From: Diaminobutyricibacter sp. McL0608 | GTDB lineage: Bacteria > Actinomycetota > Actinomycetes > Actinomycetales > Microbacteriaceae | Direction: 5' to 3' | NCBI RefSeq assembly: GCF_039613825.1 | Contig: NZ_CP154826.1 | Span: 1,984,001 to 2,048,000 of the forward strand | DNA: 64,000 nt | Shown here: positions 10,057 to 19,466 of the stretch, piece after piece | Numbering within the stretch: the first letter of the stretch is position 1 | Layout of the letters: every line of letters starts with the position of its first letter | The notes under the pieces: generated by a model | What the model was told of the DNA's origin: nothing | What the model saw: the letters and a program-made list of their open reading frames with translations, nothing else | Database searches by the model: none | Position numbers and translations under genes: made by a program

Positions 10057-10608
10057 ATGACGGCCACGCTTCTCACGGAGCGACTCATCCTCGACGCGCC
10101 GGCTCCCTCCGACGTCGACACGATCCTCGAACTGTGCCAGGACCCGGAGATCCATCGCTGGGTTCCGCTGCCGTGGCCGTACGAGCGCCCCAACGCGGAA
10201 TACTTCGTCGACAGCTATGTGACGCACGGGCTGGCGAGCGGGGCCTACGTGACCTGGGCGATGCGCACCGCCGCCGACCGCGCGTTCATCGGCGCGATCG
10301 AACTCCGCGCCGACCAGGCGGAACGCTCCGCCTCGATCGGCTGCTGGCTGGGCAGGCCGTCGCGGGGTCATGGCTACATGAGAGAAGCCGCCCAGGGGGT
10401 CATCGACTACGCGATCGGTCCTTCCGGACCCGGGTACACGCGCCTGCGGTGGGAGGGACTGGTCGGAAACGACGCCAGCCTGCGGATCGCCTCCTCGCTC
10501 GGATTCGTGATCGAGCGGGACGAGGAACGCACGGTCGATTTCCGCGGCGAACGACGGCCGGCCTGGCTGGGCGTGCTGGTCACGCCCGAGCGCCGCGCCA
10601 CCCGCTGA
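10057..10608 (+). CDS. GNAT family N-acetyltransferase (RimJ/RimL-like)
   Basis: 183-residue single-domain acetyl-CoA-dependent acyltransferase. It begins LLTERLILDAPAPSDVDTIL, as in RimJ/RimL-type proteins, and has IGCWLGRPSRGHGYMREAA (about 98-116), the acetyl-CoA-binding beta-bulge and loop, then NDASLRIASSLGF near 145. The substrate cannot be deduced. It lies between ctaB and ctaA with no obvious functional link. A TAAGGT box ends 6 nt before the ATG, with no ribosome site, so the message is probably leaderless. Confidence 0.85.
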   Translation: MTATLLTERLILDAPAPSDVDTILELCQDPEIHRWVPLPWPYERPNAEYFVDSYVTHGLASGAYVTWAMRTAADRAFIGAIELRADQAERSASIGCWLGRPSRGHGYMREAAQGVIDYAIGPSGPGYTRLRWEGLVGNDASLRIASSLGFVIERDEERTVDFRGERRPAWLGVLVTPERRATR

Positions 10609-10657
10609 CGGGCTGGAGCACGGGATCCGGCCAGGTGCGGTCCGGTTACGATGGAGT

Positions 10658-11617
10658 GTGCAAACCCCGCTCGCTTACCTGGCCGCGCGCTACACCCTCG
10701 GACCACGCTCGCTTCGCTGGGCGACCACGGCGGCCCTCGTCGTCAGCATCATCATCGTGTTCAGCGGGGGAGTCGTGCGGGTCACCGGGTCCGGTCTCGG
10801 CTGCCCGACCTGGCCGAGCTGCGAAGTCGGCTCGTTGACGCCCACGCCGGCACTGGGCATCCACGCGATCATCGAGTTCTCCAACCGGATGATGACGGGC
10901 GTGCTGTGCGCCGCCGTCGCCTGGGTCATCGTCGCCGCCCGCCTGCAGAAGCCGCGCAACCGCACCATGACTCGCCTGGCGTGGTCGCAGTTCTGGCTGG
11001 TCGTCGCGAACGCGATCGCGGGCGGCATCACCGTCCTCACCGCGCTCAACCCCTACATCGTCGCCTTCCACTTCGTCATGGCGATCGCGCTGCTGACCAC
11101 GACGGCGCTCACCTGGCACCGTGCGCACCTGGGCGAATCGGCGACCGTTGCGATTCCGCGGTCAGCGCGCGCTCTCAGTTACACGCTTCTCGTCGTGACC
11201 CTGGTCCTGATCCTGGTCGGGACGCTCGTGTCCGGGTCCGGTCCGCACTCGGGCGACTCGGCCGACGTGCCGCGGATGACATTCGACTGGCAGAACGTCA
11301 CGATCGTGCACGCCGTGCTCGGCACGGCCACCCTGGTTCTCGCCATCGCGCTCCTCGTCGTGCTGGCGCGCATCCCGGATGCCCGGCTCGCCCGCCGCCG
11401 CACGATCACGTTCATCGTCGTCCTGCTCCTGCAGGCCGGCATCGGCGTCGTCCAGTCCCTGACCGGCCTCCCGGATGCGCTGGTCGCCCTGCACCTGCTC
11501 GGCGCCGCACTCGTCTGGGTCGGTGTCCTTCGAGTCGTGCTCGACGTCAACCCCGCACTCTTCCCGACCGTCTCGGTCACGACCGGCGAAGCGGAGCGCT
11601 CACTGTCAATTCGTTGA
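10658..11617 (+). CDS. ctaA: Haem A synthase
   Basis: Membrane enzyme oxidising the C8 methyl of haem O to a formyl group, giving haem A for cytochrome oxidase. 319 residues, eight predicted helices. The first outside loop has GSGLGCPTWPSC (near 46-57) with the conserved cysteine pair. HAIIEFSNRM (near 69) and HAVLGT (near 216) carry candidate haem-ligand histidines. I chose the GTG at 10658 because the first helix follows at a normal distance. TACGAT lies 5 nt before it, possibly a leaderless promoter. The stop lies inside a TTGACA sequence just upstream of the suf leader. Confidence 0.93.
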   Translation: MQTPLAYLAARYTLGPRSLRWATTAALVVSIIIVFSGGVVRVTGSGLGCPTWPSCEVGSLTPTPALGIHAIIEFSNRMMTGVLCAAVAWVIVAARLQKPRNRTMTRLAWSQFWLVVANAIAGGITVLTALNPYIVAFHFVMAIALLTTTALTWHRAHLGESATVAIPRSARALSYTLLVVTLVLILVGTLVSGSGPHSGDSADVPRMTFDWQNVTIVHAVLGTATLVLAIALLVVLARIPDARLARRRTITFIVVLLLQAGIGVVQSLTGLPDALVALHLLGAALVWVGVLRVVLDVNPALFPTVSVTTGEAERSLSIR

Positions 11618-11833
11618 CACTTCGCAGTCTGCCGGCGGCCTGCCTGTAGAATGAAGTGTTCGTGACGCGCGCCTTCTGGCGCCGAGGCAGCGTCGCCCAC
11701 GTGCTCGAACATATTAGGTACGCACACCAGCCACTCGCACAATCGTGAACCTCCCGAAGTCGACGCATGTCGCCCAGGGCGGGGAATGAGCCGGAATGAC
11801 AGCCGGTTACGTGTGGTAGGAAACGAGGTAGAT
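11618..11833 (+). other. Leader region of the suf operon
   Basis: 216 bp with no supported gene. A TAGAAT at 11647-11652 is a possible -10 box; a TTGACA at 11614-11619 is too far upstream (27 bp) to pair with it. From this box the sufB leader would be about 175 nt. No sufR-type repressor gene is present, unlike many actinobacterial suf operons, so control would have to come from elsewhere. I could not identify an operator. Confidence 0.35.
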
Positions 11834-13252
11834 ATGTCAGACATCCTGATCGACCGCCCCGAACTCAACAGCCTTGGGCAGTATGAGTTCGGCTGGGCCG
11901 ATTCCGACGTTGCCGGAGCATCCGCACGCCGCGGAATCTCGCCGGAGGTGGTAACCGACATCTCCAACCTCAAGAACGAACCTGCGTGGATGCTGCAACG
12001 CCGCCTCAAGGCCCTTCAGCTCTTCGAGCGCAAGCCGATGCCCACGTGGGGCGCAGACCTGTCGGAGATCGACTTCGACAACATCAAGTACTTCGTGCGG
12101 TCGACCGAGAAGCAGGCACAGACCTGGGAAGACCTGCCCGACGACATCAAGAACACGTACGAGAAGCTCGGAATCCCCGAGGCCGAACGCCAGCGCCTCG
12201 TCGCCGGTGTCGCGGCCCAGTACGAGTCCGAGGTCGTCTATCACCAGATCAATGCTGAGCTCGAAGCCCAGGGCGTGATCTTCATGGACACCGACACCGC
12301 CCTGCGCGAGCACCCCGAGTTCTTCGAGGAGTACTTCGGCACGGTCATCCCGAGCGGTGACAACAAGTTCGCGGCGCTGAACTCCGCGGTCTGGTCCGGC
12401 GGCTCCTTCGTCTACGTGCCGCCCGGCGTCCACGTGGACATCCCGCTCCAGGCCTACTTCCGCATCAACACGGAGAACATGGGCCAGTTCGAGCGCACGC
12501 TGATCATCGCCGACGAAGGCAGCTACGTCCACTACATCGAGGGCTGCACGGCTCCGATCTACAAGTCGGACTCGCTCCACTCGGCCGTCGTCGAGATCAT
12601 CGTGAAGAAGAACGCCCGCGTGCGGTACACGACCATCCAGAACTGGTCGAACAACGTCTATAACCTCGTCACGAAACGCGCGACGGCAGCCGCGGGCGCG
12701 ACCATGGAGTGGATCGACGGCAACATCGGTTCGAAGGTCACCATGAAGTACCCGTCGATCTACCTGATGGGCGAGCACGCCAAGGGCGAGACCCTGTCCG
12801 TCGCCTTCGCCGGCCCCGGTCAGCACCAGGACGCCGGCGCGAAGATGATCCACATGGCGCCGTACACGCAGTCGTCGATCGTCTCGAAGTCGATCGCGCG
12901 CGGCGGGGGACGCGCCGGCTACCGCGGAGAAGTGCGGGTCGACCAGAACGCCCACCACGCAGCGAACACCGTGCGCTGCGACGCCCTGCTCGTCGACACG
13001 ATCTCGCGGTCCGACACCTACCCGGCCATCGACATCCGCGTCGATGACGTGCAGCTCGGCCACGAGGCGACCGTGTCGCGCGTGAGCGAAGAGCAGCTCT
13101 TCTACCTGATGTCACGCGGAATGCCCGAAGACGAGGCCATGGCGATGATCGTGCGCGGCTTCATCGAGCCGATCGCGCGTGAACTTCCCATGGAATACGC
13201 ACTCGAACTCAACAAGCTCATCGAAATGGGCATGGAAGGCTCTGTCGGATGA
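11834..13252 (+). CDS. sufB: Fe-S cluster assembly protein SufB
   Basis: Scaffold subunit of the SufBC2D complex, on which iron-sulfur clusters are built in the cytoplasm. The ATG at 11834 follows GAAACGAGG and gives 472 residues, the standard size; the frame is open for 16 codons upstream but those do not resemble SufB. Conserved SufB blocks include [37 protein letters not shown] (about 192-211) and [20 protein letters not shown]. First gene of the suf operon; sufD begins 40 bp after its stop. Confidence 0.97.
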   Translation: MSDILIDRPELNSLGQYEFGWADSDVAGASARRGISPEVVTDISNLKNEPAWMLQRRLKALQLFERKPMPTWGADLSEIDFDNIKYFVRSTEKQAQTWEDLPDDIKNTYEKLGIPEAERQRLVAGVAAQYESEVVYHQINAELEAQGVIFMDTDTALREHPEFFEEYFGTVIPSGDNKFAALNSAVWSGGSFVYVPPGVHVDIPLQAYFRINTENMGQFERTLIIADEGSYVHYIEGCTAPIYKSDSLHSAVVEIIVKKNARVRYTTIQNWSNNVYNLVTKRATAAAGATMEWIDGNIGSKVTMKYPSIYLMGEHAKGETLSVAFAGPGQHQDAGAKMIHMAPYTQSSIVSKSIARGGGRAGYRGEVRVDQNAHHAANTVRCDALLVDTISRSDTYPAIDIRVDDVQLGHEATVSRVSEEQLFYLMSRGMPEDEAMAMIVRGFIEPIARELPMEYALELNKLIEMGMEGSVG

Positions 13253-13292
13253 CCACTCCCGTCACTCTTCGTCGAAAGGCACTGTCCGCCAA

Positions 13293-14558
13293 ATGAGCAC
13301 GGCTACAACACCGACGCCCACCACCGCGGCCTCCGGCCCGACATCTGAACAGCACGGAATCAAGAAGCACACCGACGGTGGATGGGGACTGGTCCCCATC
13401 CAGACACGGTCCGAGCGCTTCCATTCCACGAATGTCGAAGACTTCCCGGCCATCACAGGCCGCGAAGCCACCTGGAAGTACACGCCGGTCGCCCGGATCG
13501 CCGAGTTGACCTCGGGCGAGCTCGACGGCTCGCCTTACGAGGTCACGACGACCGACACCGCCGGCGTGAGCATCGCCTGGGTCGACCGCGACGACGTTCG
13601 CATCGGCGGAGCGGGCAAGCCGGAGGAGCGCGCCTCCGCGAACGCGTGGACGAGCTTCGAGAAGGCCCTGGTGATCTCGGTCACCGGTGAGGACGACAAG
13701 GAGTTCACACTCACCCGGTCCGAGCTCGGCCAGGGCGCGCGTGGTGCCCACACGATCATCGAGGCCGCGCCGTTCAGTCGTGCCACTCTCATCCTCCAGA
13801 ACTCCGGCGCGGCGCACCTGACGGAGAACGTCGAAATCGTCCTCGGCGAATCCTCGGCGCTCACCGTCGTGACCGTCCAGGAATGGGATGACGATGCGCT
13901 CCACGTGGCGACTCACTTCGCCTCCATCGGACGTGACGCCCTCCTGAAGCACATCGCCGTCACGCTCGGCGGCGGTGTCGTGCGACTCAACCCCGCCGCT
14001 CACCTCGTCGGAGCCGGCTCCGACGCCGAACTGCTCGGCGCATACTTCGCCGATGCCGGACAGCACCTCGAGCAGCAGGTCTATGTCTTCCACGACGCGC
14101 CCCACACCCGCAGCCGTGTCACCTACAAGGGCGCGCTGCAGGGCGAGGGGGCGCGCACGGTCTGGGTGGGCGACGTGCTGATCGGGCCGAAGGCCGTCGG
14201 TACCGACACCTACGAGCAGAACCGCAACCTCGTGCTCACCGACGGCGCCCGCGCGGACTCCGTGCCGAACCTCGAGATCGAGACCGGGGACATCCTCGGC
14301 GCCGGTCACGCGAGCGCGACCGGCCGGTTCGACGACGAGCAGCTCTTCTACCTGCAGTCGCGCGGCATCACCGAAGACGAGGCGCGCCGCCTGGTCGTGC
14401 GCGGCTTCCTTGCCGAGATCGTCCAGAAGATCGGGTCGCCCGCCCTGCAGGAGCGCCTCACTGCTGCGATCGAAGCGGAGCTCACGGCCCTCGCATCGTC
14501 GCAGGACGGCGATGCGCAGGCTGCCGGCATCGAACCCGCCGACGCGGGAGAGAAGTAG
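13293..14558 (+). CDS. sufD: Fe-S cluster assembly protein SufD
   Basis: Second scaffold protein of SufBC2D, paralogous to SufB. ATG 13293 was chosen because upstream in-frame sequence overlaps sufB; this gives 421 residues. It shares with SufB the beta-helix core and C-terminal motif GRFDDEQLFYLQSRGITEDEA (near 349-369), a near copy of the SufB C-terminal [19 protein letters not shown] Ser/Thr/Pro-rich N-terminal tail (STATTPTPTTAASGPT) precedes the fold. The stop TAG shares its last base with the GTG start of the Rieske gene. Confidence 0.95.
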   Translation: MSTATTPTPTTAASGPTSEQHGIKKHTDGGWGLVPIQTRSERFHSTNVEDFPAITGREATWKYTPVARIAELTSGELDGSPYEVTTTDTAGVSIAWVDRDDVRIGGAGKPEERASANAWTSFEKALVISVTGEDDKEFTLTRSELGQGARGAHTIIEAAPFSRATLILQNSGAAHLTENVEIVLGESSALTVVTVQEWDDDALHVATHFASIGRDALLKHIAVTLGGGVVRLNPAAHLVGAGSDAELLGAYFADAGQHLEQQVYVFHDAPHTRSRVTYKGALQGEGARTVWVGDVLIGPKAVGTDTYEQNRNLVLTDGARADSVPNLEIETGDILGAGHASATGRFDDEQLFYLQSRGITEDEARRLVVRGFLAEIVQKIGSPALQERLTAAIEAELTALASSQDGDAQAAGIEPADAGEK

Positions 14559-14881
14559 TGGGCGCGCGCGCGTGCTCGTTCGACGAGCTCGTCGAGAACC
14601 AGGCGATCCGCGTCGTGATCGAGGGCATCCCCATCGCTGTGGTCAAGGACTCGTCCGGGTCCGTGCACGCCATAGGCGACACCTGCACGCACGGCGAGAT
14701 CTCGCTCTCCGAGGGCTTCGTCGAAGACGAGACCCTCGAATGCTGGGCCCACGGCTCGCAGTTCTCGCTCGTCACGGGCAAACCCCTGAACCTCCCGGCG
14801 TACGAGCCGGTCCCCGTCTACCCGGTCGAGCTGATCGACGGAGACGTCTACATCGACCCGACCGCAACGAAAGTGATTTAG
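14558..14881 (+). CDS. Rieske 2Fe-2S protein of the suf operon
   Basis: 107-residue Rieske ferredoxin-type protein. The cluster ligands are in DTCTHGEISL (Cys and His near 45-47) and CWAHGSQFSL (Cys and His near 64-67), matching CxH-N16-17-CxxH. Similar proteins lie between sufD and sufC in many actinobacteria, where they are usually labelled non-haem iron oxygenase ferredoxin subunit. The position suggests an electron-transfer or cluster-handling role in assembly, which is inference. Its GTG overlaps the sufD stop by one base, indicating coupled translation. Confidence 0.9.
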   Translation: MGARACSFDELVENQAIRVVIEGIPIAVVKDSSGSVHAIGDTCTHGEISLSEGFVEDETLECWAHGSQFSLVTGKPLNLPAYEPVPVYPVELIDGDVYIDPTATKVI

Positions 14882-14887
14882 AAGCAC

Positions 14888-15685
<798 letters not shown>

Positions 15686-15713
15686 GCTCGGTAGTGATCG
15701 AAAGGACTATGGC

Positions 15714-16043
15714 ATGGTTGCGACCCTGAGTCCGGAGCTCTTCGACCAGGTCGAAGAGGCTCTGAAAGACGTGGTCGACCCCGAACTCGGGGTGAACGTG
15801 GTTGACCTCGGCCTGATCTACGATCTCGGCTGGGACGACGAGAACAACGCACTCATCATCTCCATGACCCTGACGAGCGCCGGATGCCCGCTCACCGACG
15901 TACTCGAGGAGCAGACCGCCGAATCGCTCGACGGAATCGTCGAAGCGTTCCGGATCAACTGGGTCTGGATGCCGCCGTGGGGTCCAGAGCGGATCACCGA
16001 CGACGGTCGCGACATGATGCGGGCGATCGGCTTCGCGATCTGA
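15714..16043 (+). CDS. sufT: Metal-sulfur cluster assembly factor, SufT/DUF59 family
   Basis: 109-residue MIP18-type protein. The family helps deliver or mature Fe-S clusters. The fold signature VVDPELGVNVVDLGLIYDL (near 19-37) and the conserved cysteine in TSAGCPLTD (near 60) are present. The last conserved gene of this suf operon. GAAAGGA lies 7 nt before the chosen ATG 15714; a nearby ATG at 15709 is out of frame. In most relatives sufS and sufU sit between sufC and this gene; here only 28 bp separate them. Confidence 0.9.
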   Translation: MVATLSPELFDQVEEALKDVVDPELGVNVVDLGLIYDLGWDDENNALIISMTLTSAGCPLTDVLEEQTAESLDGIVEAFRINWVWMPPWGPERITDDGRDMMRAIGFAI

Positions 16044-16078
16044 CCCGGTCCGGGCCGACTACCTGTAGCCGCCCGGAA

Positions 16079-16106
16079 GGACTCCGCCGATTCGTCGGAG
16101 GAGTCC
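16079..16106 (+). terminator. Probable suf operon terminator hairpin
   Basis: GGACTCCGCCGA and TCGGAGGAGTCC form a 12-bp stem with one G-A mismatch around a TTCG loop, 36 bp after the sufT stop. There is no T tract, so it may need Rho or act as an RNA 3'-end stabiliser. Confidence 0.6.
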
Positions 16107-16143
16107 GCCTGCGCTGCGCTCGGCTGCCGTTCGGTGAGGCAAA

Positions 16144-16149
16144 TATACT
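16144..16149 (+). promoter_or_regulatory. Probable -10 box for the ABC-F gene
   Basis: TATACT stands about 57 nt before the GTG of the ABC-F gene and just after the suf hairpin. The -35 region is not distinct. Confidence 0.4.
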
Positions 16150-16206
16150 TGGACCCACACCCCTACCCCCTGTCGTGGAGACACGACGAAAGAATGGACG
16201 ACTCCT

Positions 16207-17805
16207 GTGCTCAGTGTGCATGACCTTGAGCTCAGAGTAGGCGCCAGACTCCTCATGGAAGGAGTCGACTTCCGCGTAGCGGACGGGGACAAGATCGGGC
16301 TCGTCGGGCGCAACGGCGCGGGCAAGACCACGCTCACGAAGGTTCTGGCGGGGGAGAGCCTCCCCACCGGCGGCCGGGTGGACCGCAGCGAAGAGATCGG
16401 TTACCTCCCCCAGGATCCGCGCTCCGGCAACCCTGAAGACCTTGCCCGTACCCGCATCCTGGATGCCCGCGGGCTGGGAAGCATCGTGCTCGGGATGCAG
16501 CAGTCGACGCACGACATGGCCAGCGACGACCCCGCGGTCAGTGCCGCCGCGATGAAGAAGTACGGCCGGCTGGAGGAGCAGTTCCACATGCTCGGCGGGT
16601 ACGCGGCCGAAGCCGAAGCCGCCTCCATCGCGAGCAACCTCAACCTGCCCGACCGCATCCTCGACCAGCAGCTGAAGACTCTCTCCGGCGGCCAGCGGCG
16701 ACGTATCGAACTCGCGCGCATCCTGTTCTCGGACGCCAGGACGATGATCCTCGACGAGCCGACGAACCACCTCGATGCCGACTCCGTCGTCTGGCTGCGG
16801 GAGTTCCTGAAGAACTACACCGGCGGGTTCATCGTCATCAGCCACGATGTCGAGCTGGTGGGCGAGACCGTGAACCGCGTCTTCTACCTTGATGCAAACC
16901 GCCAGGTCATCGACATCTACAACATGGGCTGGAAGAACTACCAGCGCCAGCGGGCGGCCGACGAGGAACGCCGCAAGAAGGAGCGCGCCAACGCCGAGAA
17001 GAAGGCCGGCGCACTTCAGCTCCAGGCTGCGAAGTTCGGAGCAAAGGCCACCAAGGCGGCCGCGGCGCACCAGATGGTCGCGCGCGCCGAGAAGCTGCTC
17101 GCTGGACTCGAGGACGTGCGCTCGGTCGACCGGGTCGCGAAGCTCCGGTTCCCGACGCCGGCACCGTGCGGCCGCACCCCGCTCCAGGCGAGCGACCTCT
17201 CGAAGAGCTACGGTTCGCTCGAGATCTTCGCCGCCGTCGACCTCGCCATCGACCGCGGCTCCAAAGTCGTGGTGCTGGGACTGAACGGGGCGGGCAAGAC
17301 CACCCTTCTGCGGATGCTGGCGGGAGTGGACCTGCCGGACACCGGTCAGATCGAACCCGGCCACGGCCTGCGCATCGGCTACTACGCGCAGGAGCATGAG
17401 ACCATCGACGTCAAGGCGTCCGTGCTGCAGAACATGGTGTCGTCGTCGCCGAACCTGACGGAGACGGAAGCGCGCCGCGTTCTCGGCTCGTTCCTGTTCA
17501 CCGGCGACGACTCGCACAAGCCGGCGGGGGTGCTCTCAGGCGGCGAGAAGACCCGTCTCGCGCTTGCGATGATCGTCGTCTCCGGTGCAAACGTGCTGCT
17601 GCTCGACGAACCCACGAACAACCTCGACCCGGCGAGCCGCAACGAGATCCTCGATGCCCTGGCGCATTACGAAGGCGCCGTCGTTCTCGTCAGCCACGAT
17701 GAGGGCGCCGTCGAAGCGCTCAACCCGGAGCGCGTGCTCATCATGCCCGACGGCGTCGAGGACCACTGGAACAAGGACTACCTCGACCTGATCTCGCTGG
17801 CCTAA
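16207..17805 (+). CDS. ABC-F family ATP-binding protein (EttA/Uup type)
   Basis: Cytosolic protein of 532 residues with two ABC ATPase domains and no membrane segment, the layout of ABC-F translation factors that act on the ribosome. Domain 1 has GRNGAGKTTL (near 37), LSGGQRRR (near 160) and MILDEPTNHLD (near 180). Domain 2 has GLNGAGKTTL (near 359), LSGGEKTR and LLLDEPTNNLD (near 462). The linker (about 240-310) is charged and rich in Lys, Arg, Ala and Glu. Whether it is a housekeeping factor or a resistance protein cannot be told from the sequence. GTG 16207 is the only reasonable start. Confidence 0.9.
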   Translation: MLSVHDLELRVGARLLMEGVDFRVADGDKIGLVGRNGAGKTTLTKVLAGESLPTGGRVDRSEEIGYLPQDPRSGNPEDLARTRILDARGLGSIVLGMQQSTHDMASDDPAVSAAAMKKYGRLEEQFHMLGGYAAEAEAASIASNLNLPDRILDQQLKTLSGGQRRRIELARILFSDARTMILDEPTNHLDADSVVWLREFLKNYTGGFIVISHDVELVGETVNRVFYLDANRQVIDIYNMGWKNYQRQRAADEERRKKERANAEKKAGALQLQAAKFGAKATKAAAAHQMVARAEKLLAGLEDVRSVDRVAKLRFPTPAPCGRTPLQASDLSKSYGSLEIFAAVDLAIDRGSKVVVLGLNGAGKTTLLRMLAGVDLPDTGQIEPGHGLRIGYYAQEHETIDVKASVLQNMVSSSPNLTETEARRVLGSFLFTGDDSHKPAGVLSGGEKTRLALAMIVVSGANVLLLDEPTNNLDPASRNEILDALAHYEGAVVLVSHDEGAVEALNPERVLIMPDGVEDHWNKDYLDLISLA

Positions 17806-17825
17806 GGCTTGCACCACGAACCCTT

Positions 17826-17888
17826 CGCGAGCGCAGCTCGCTCGGAACTGGCGTCGCGGGATCGCATGCGATCCTCTTAGCTCCAGCG
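17826..17888 (-). repeat. Structured dispersed repeat, copy 1 (overlaps SURF1 stop)
   Basis: Read on the minus strand this matches the elements at 20178-20251 and 24758-24825. It contains a perfect 16-bp palindrome GGATCGCATGCGATCC (17859-17874), then a CCGCGACGCCAG core, then hairpin GCGAGC-tgc-GCTCGC (17841-17827). It lies between the convergent ABC-F gene and SURF1, and the last codons and TAA stop of SURF1 are inside it. The function is unknown; a two-way transcription end or a REP-like element is possible. Confidence 0.8.
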
Positions 17889-18725
17889 TTCCAGCAGGTC
17901 ATCTTCGATCTCGGCGTCTGTGCGCGTCTTCAGCGACTTGCGGCGTTCCCGCTCAGCAGCGCGAGCCTGCTCGGCAGGGTCATCCTCGTTGAGCTTCCGA
18001 TATTCCGTGCGAAGCGCGTAACCCAGCCCGAAGAAGCCGATCAGGGCAAAGATTATCCATTGGATCATATACGACCAATGCAATCCCTCGTCCTGGGTCG
18101 GAGCAGCCGTCACCGTCGGCGTCGGTGCCGAAGCGGGCGACGGGTCCTGCGAGTCGAGCAGTCCATAGGCCGCCGTGTAGACGTCTCCGCCGATCCGTGC
18201 GTGGATGTCCGGGAGTTCGATCGTCGCCACCTGATCGCCGATGCCCGAACGCCCCTCCAGGCGCGGTTCGCCCGGCTTCAGTCGCGCGATGACCGTTACC
18301 TCGCCACCAGGGGCCGCCGGAACACTGTCTGGTGCGTCGGTGCGATTCCCGGTGGGAACCCACCCGCGATCGACGATGAAGAGGGACCCGTCGGCCAGCC
18401 GGAGCGGCGTGAGGACTTCGAAGCCCGGCGTGCTGTTGAGGGGACGGTTGCGAACGAGGAGCTCGTCATCCGTTACGTATGTCCCGGTCACGGTGACCCG
18501 CTTCCACTCCTGGTTCCTCGAGAAGGACGTCAGCGTCGGCATCACCTGTTGGAGGGGGACCGGCTGTGAATTGAAATTCGCGTCGAGGAGGGCGTTCGCC
18601 GCCGCTGCCTCTTTGCTGCGGGCGAGCTGCCAGGCGGACAGGCCACCGCAAGCGATCGCGAACACGATCGCGAACGCGATGTACCCGAGCCAGCGCCGCG
18701 AGAAGGCGAATCTCCAGCCCTTCAC
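17877..18725 (-). CDS. SURF1 family protein
   Basis: Membrane protein that helps insert haem A into cytochrome c oxidase. 282 residues. An N-terminal helix (about 13-32) and a C-terminal helix near 220-240 enclose a large outside domain, the standard SURF1 layout. RVTVTGTYVTDDELLVRNRP (about 76-95) and the VDRGWVPTGNR strand (near 118) are diagnostic. CtaA and CtaB, which make haem A, are encoded 6-8 kb upstream. The stop TAA is provided by a dispersed repeat, so the last four residues (ERWS) may be recent additions. The start overlaps the next upstream gene by 4 nt. Confidence 0.9.
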   Translation of the reverse strand: MKGWRFAFSRRWLGYIAFAIVFAIACGGLSAWQLARSKEAAAANALLDANFNSQPVPLQQVMPTLTSFSRNQEWKRVTVTGTYVTDDELLVRNRPLNSTPGFEVLTPLRLADGSLFIVDRGWVPTGNRTDAPDSVPAAPGGEVTVIARLKPGEPRLEGRSGIGDQVATIELPDIHARIGGDVYTAAYGLLDSQDPSPASAPTPTVTAAPTQDEGLHWSYMIQWIIFALIGFFGLGYALRTEYRKLNEDDPAEQARAAERERRKSLKTRTDAEIEDDLLERWS

Positions 18726-18955
18726 GAAGCCGCTCCGCCCACGACGGTCGGCTCGATGGCGACCACGCGCAGCGGGAACTCGCGAGCGGCGAGGAACTCA
18801 CGCAGGAAATCCACGTGCTCAGCGCACGCCAGCCAGACCTTCACGCGATCCTCCGAATGGATCTTCGGGTTGCGCCACTCGATACGCCACGCGGCCGCCT
18901 CGCGGCAGTTCGCGCGGGAACACGTCAGCGCCTCCGGTTCACCGAACCCGATCAC
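18722..18955 (-). CDS. Small conserved Cys/His protein of unknown function
   Basis: 77 residues, no membrane segment or signal. Three cysteines and a histidine, in LTCSRANC and LACAEHVDFL, are spaced like a small metal-binding site (C-x4-C then CxxH), though this is inference. Similar actinobacterial ORFs are sometimes annotated as acetone carboxylase, which has no support here. It overlaps SURF1 downstream and the DUF3099 gene upstream by 4 nt each, so the three form one translation-coupled unit. Confidence 0.7.
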   Translation of the reverse strand: MIGFGEPEALTCSRANCREAAAWRIEWRNPKIHSEDRVKVWLACAEHVDFLREFLAAREFPLRVVAIEPTVVGGAAS

Positions 18956-19344
18956 GTGCCGTGCTCCCTCTGTTGCTCTTCGCCGTCTTGTTCACCCGCA
19001 TCGTCGTCAACGTCCGCATTCGTGCCGGCATCCGCATCAGCGCCCTCTTCTGCGCCCGCGTCCGCGCCCGGCGAAGAAGCCGGAGGCGTCATGGGAAGGA
19101 TATTGCCCGGACGCTGAACGTCCGCTTGACGCGGATCGGCCCCGACATTCGCGACGACCACAGCGAAATAGGGCAGGAAGACCGCACCGATCGCAGGGAT
19201 GACCGCCCACCAGCCCGGAACGAACAGGATGGAGATGATGCAGAGCACGCGGATGCCCATCGCCACCGAATATTTGATCATCCGGCGACGTCGCTCCTCG
19301 TCAGGCGAGAGCGGAAGATTGGTGATCGACTGTTGTTGCTTCAT
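18952..19344 (-). CDS. DUF3099 family membrane protein
   Basis: 130 residues from the ATG at 19344; more upstream codons are open but do not resemble the family. MKQQQSITNLPLSPDEERR leads into two membrane helices (about 28-48 and 50-68) separated by a PGWW turn, the DUF3099 pattern. The C-terminal half is disordered, rich in Asp, Ala, Gly and Glu. The family function is unknown. It heads the unit with the Cys/His protein and SURF1. Confidence 0.8.
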   Translation of the reverse strand: MKQQQSITNLPLSPDEERRRRMIKYSVAMGIRVLCIISILFVPGWWAVIPAIGAVFLPYFAVVVANVGADPRQADVQRPGNILPMTPPASSPGADAGAEEGADADAGTNADVDDDAGEQDGEEQQREHGT

Positions 19345-19466
19345 GTCCGTTACGGGTGCCGCGAATCGGGCCCGATCCGTCCCCTCAAGCCTACGTCCAA
19401 CCCAGACCATAAACTGATACGCGTTCGATGTCAGGCGCTCGGCCTGGACACAGGAGAGGATCCCGG

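Noticed and set aside
8804-10371. Long minus-strand frame across the tkt leader and ctaB
   Set aside because: Antisense to ctaB and the start of the GNAT gene, low-complexity charged protein without any motif.
11614-11652. TTGACA and TAGAAT as one strong sufB promoter
   Set aside because: The spacer is 27 bp, far beyond the usual 16-18; only the -10 is kept as a possibility.
14558-14881. Rieske protein as part of an aromatic dioxygenase
   Set aside because: No oxygenase subunits nearby; it is embedded in the suf operon with a start overlapping the sufD stop.
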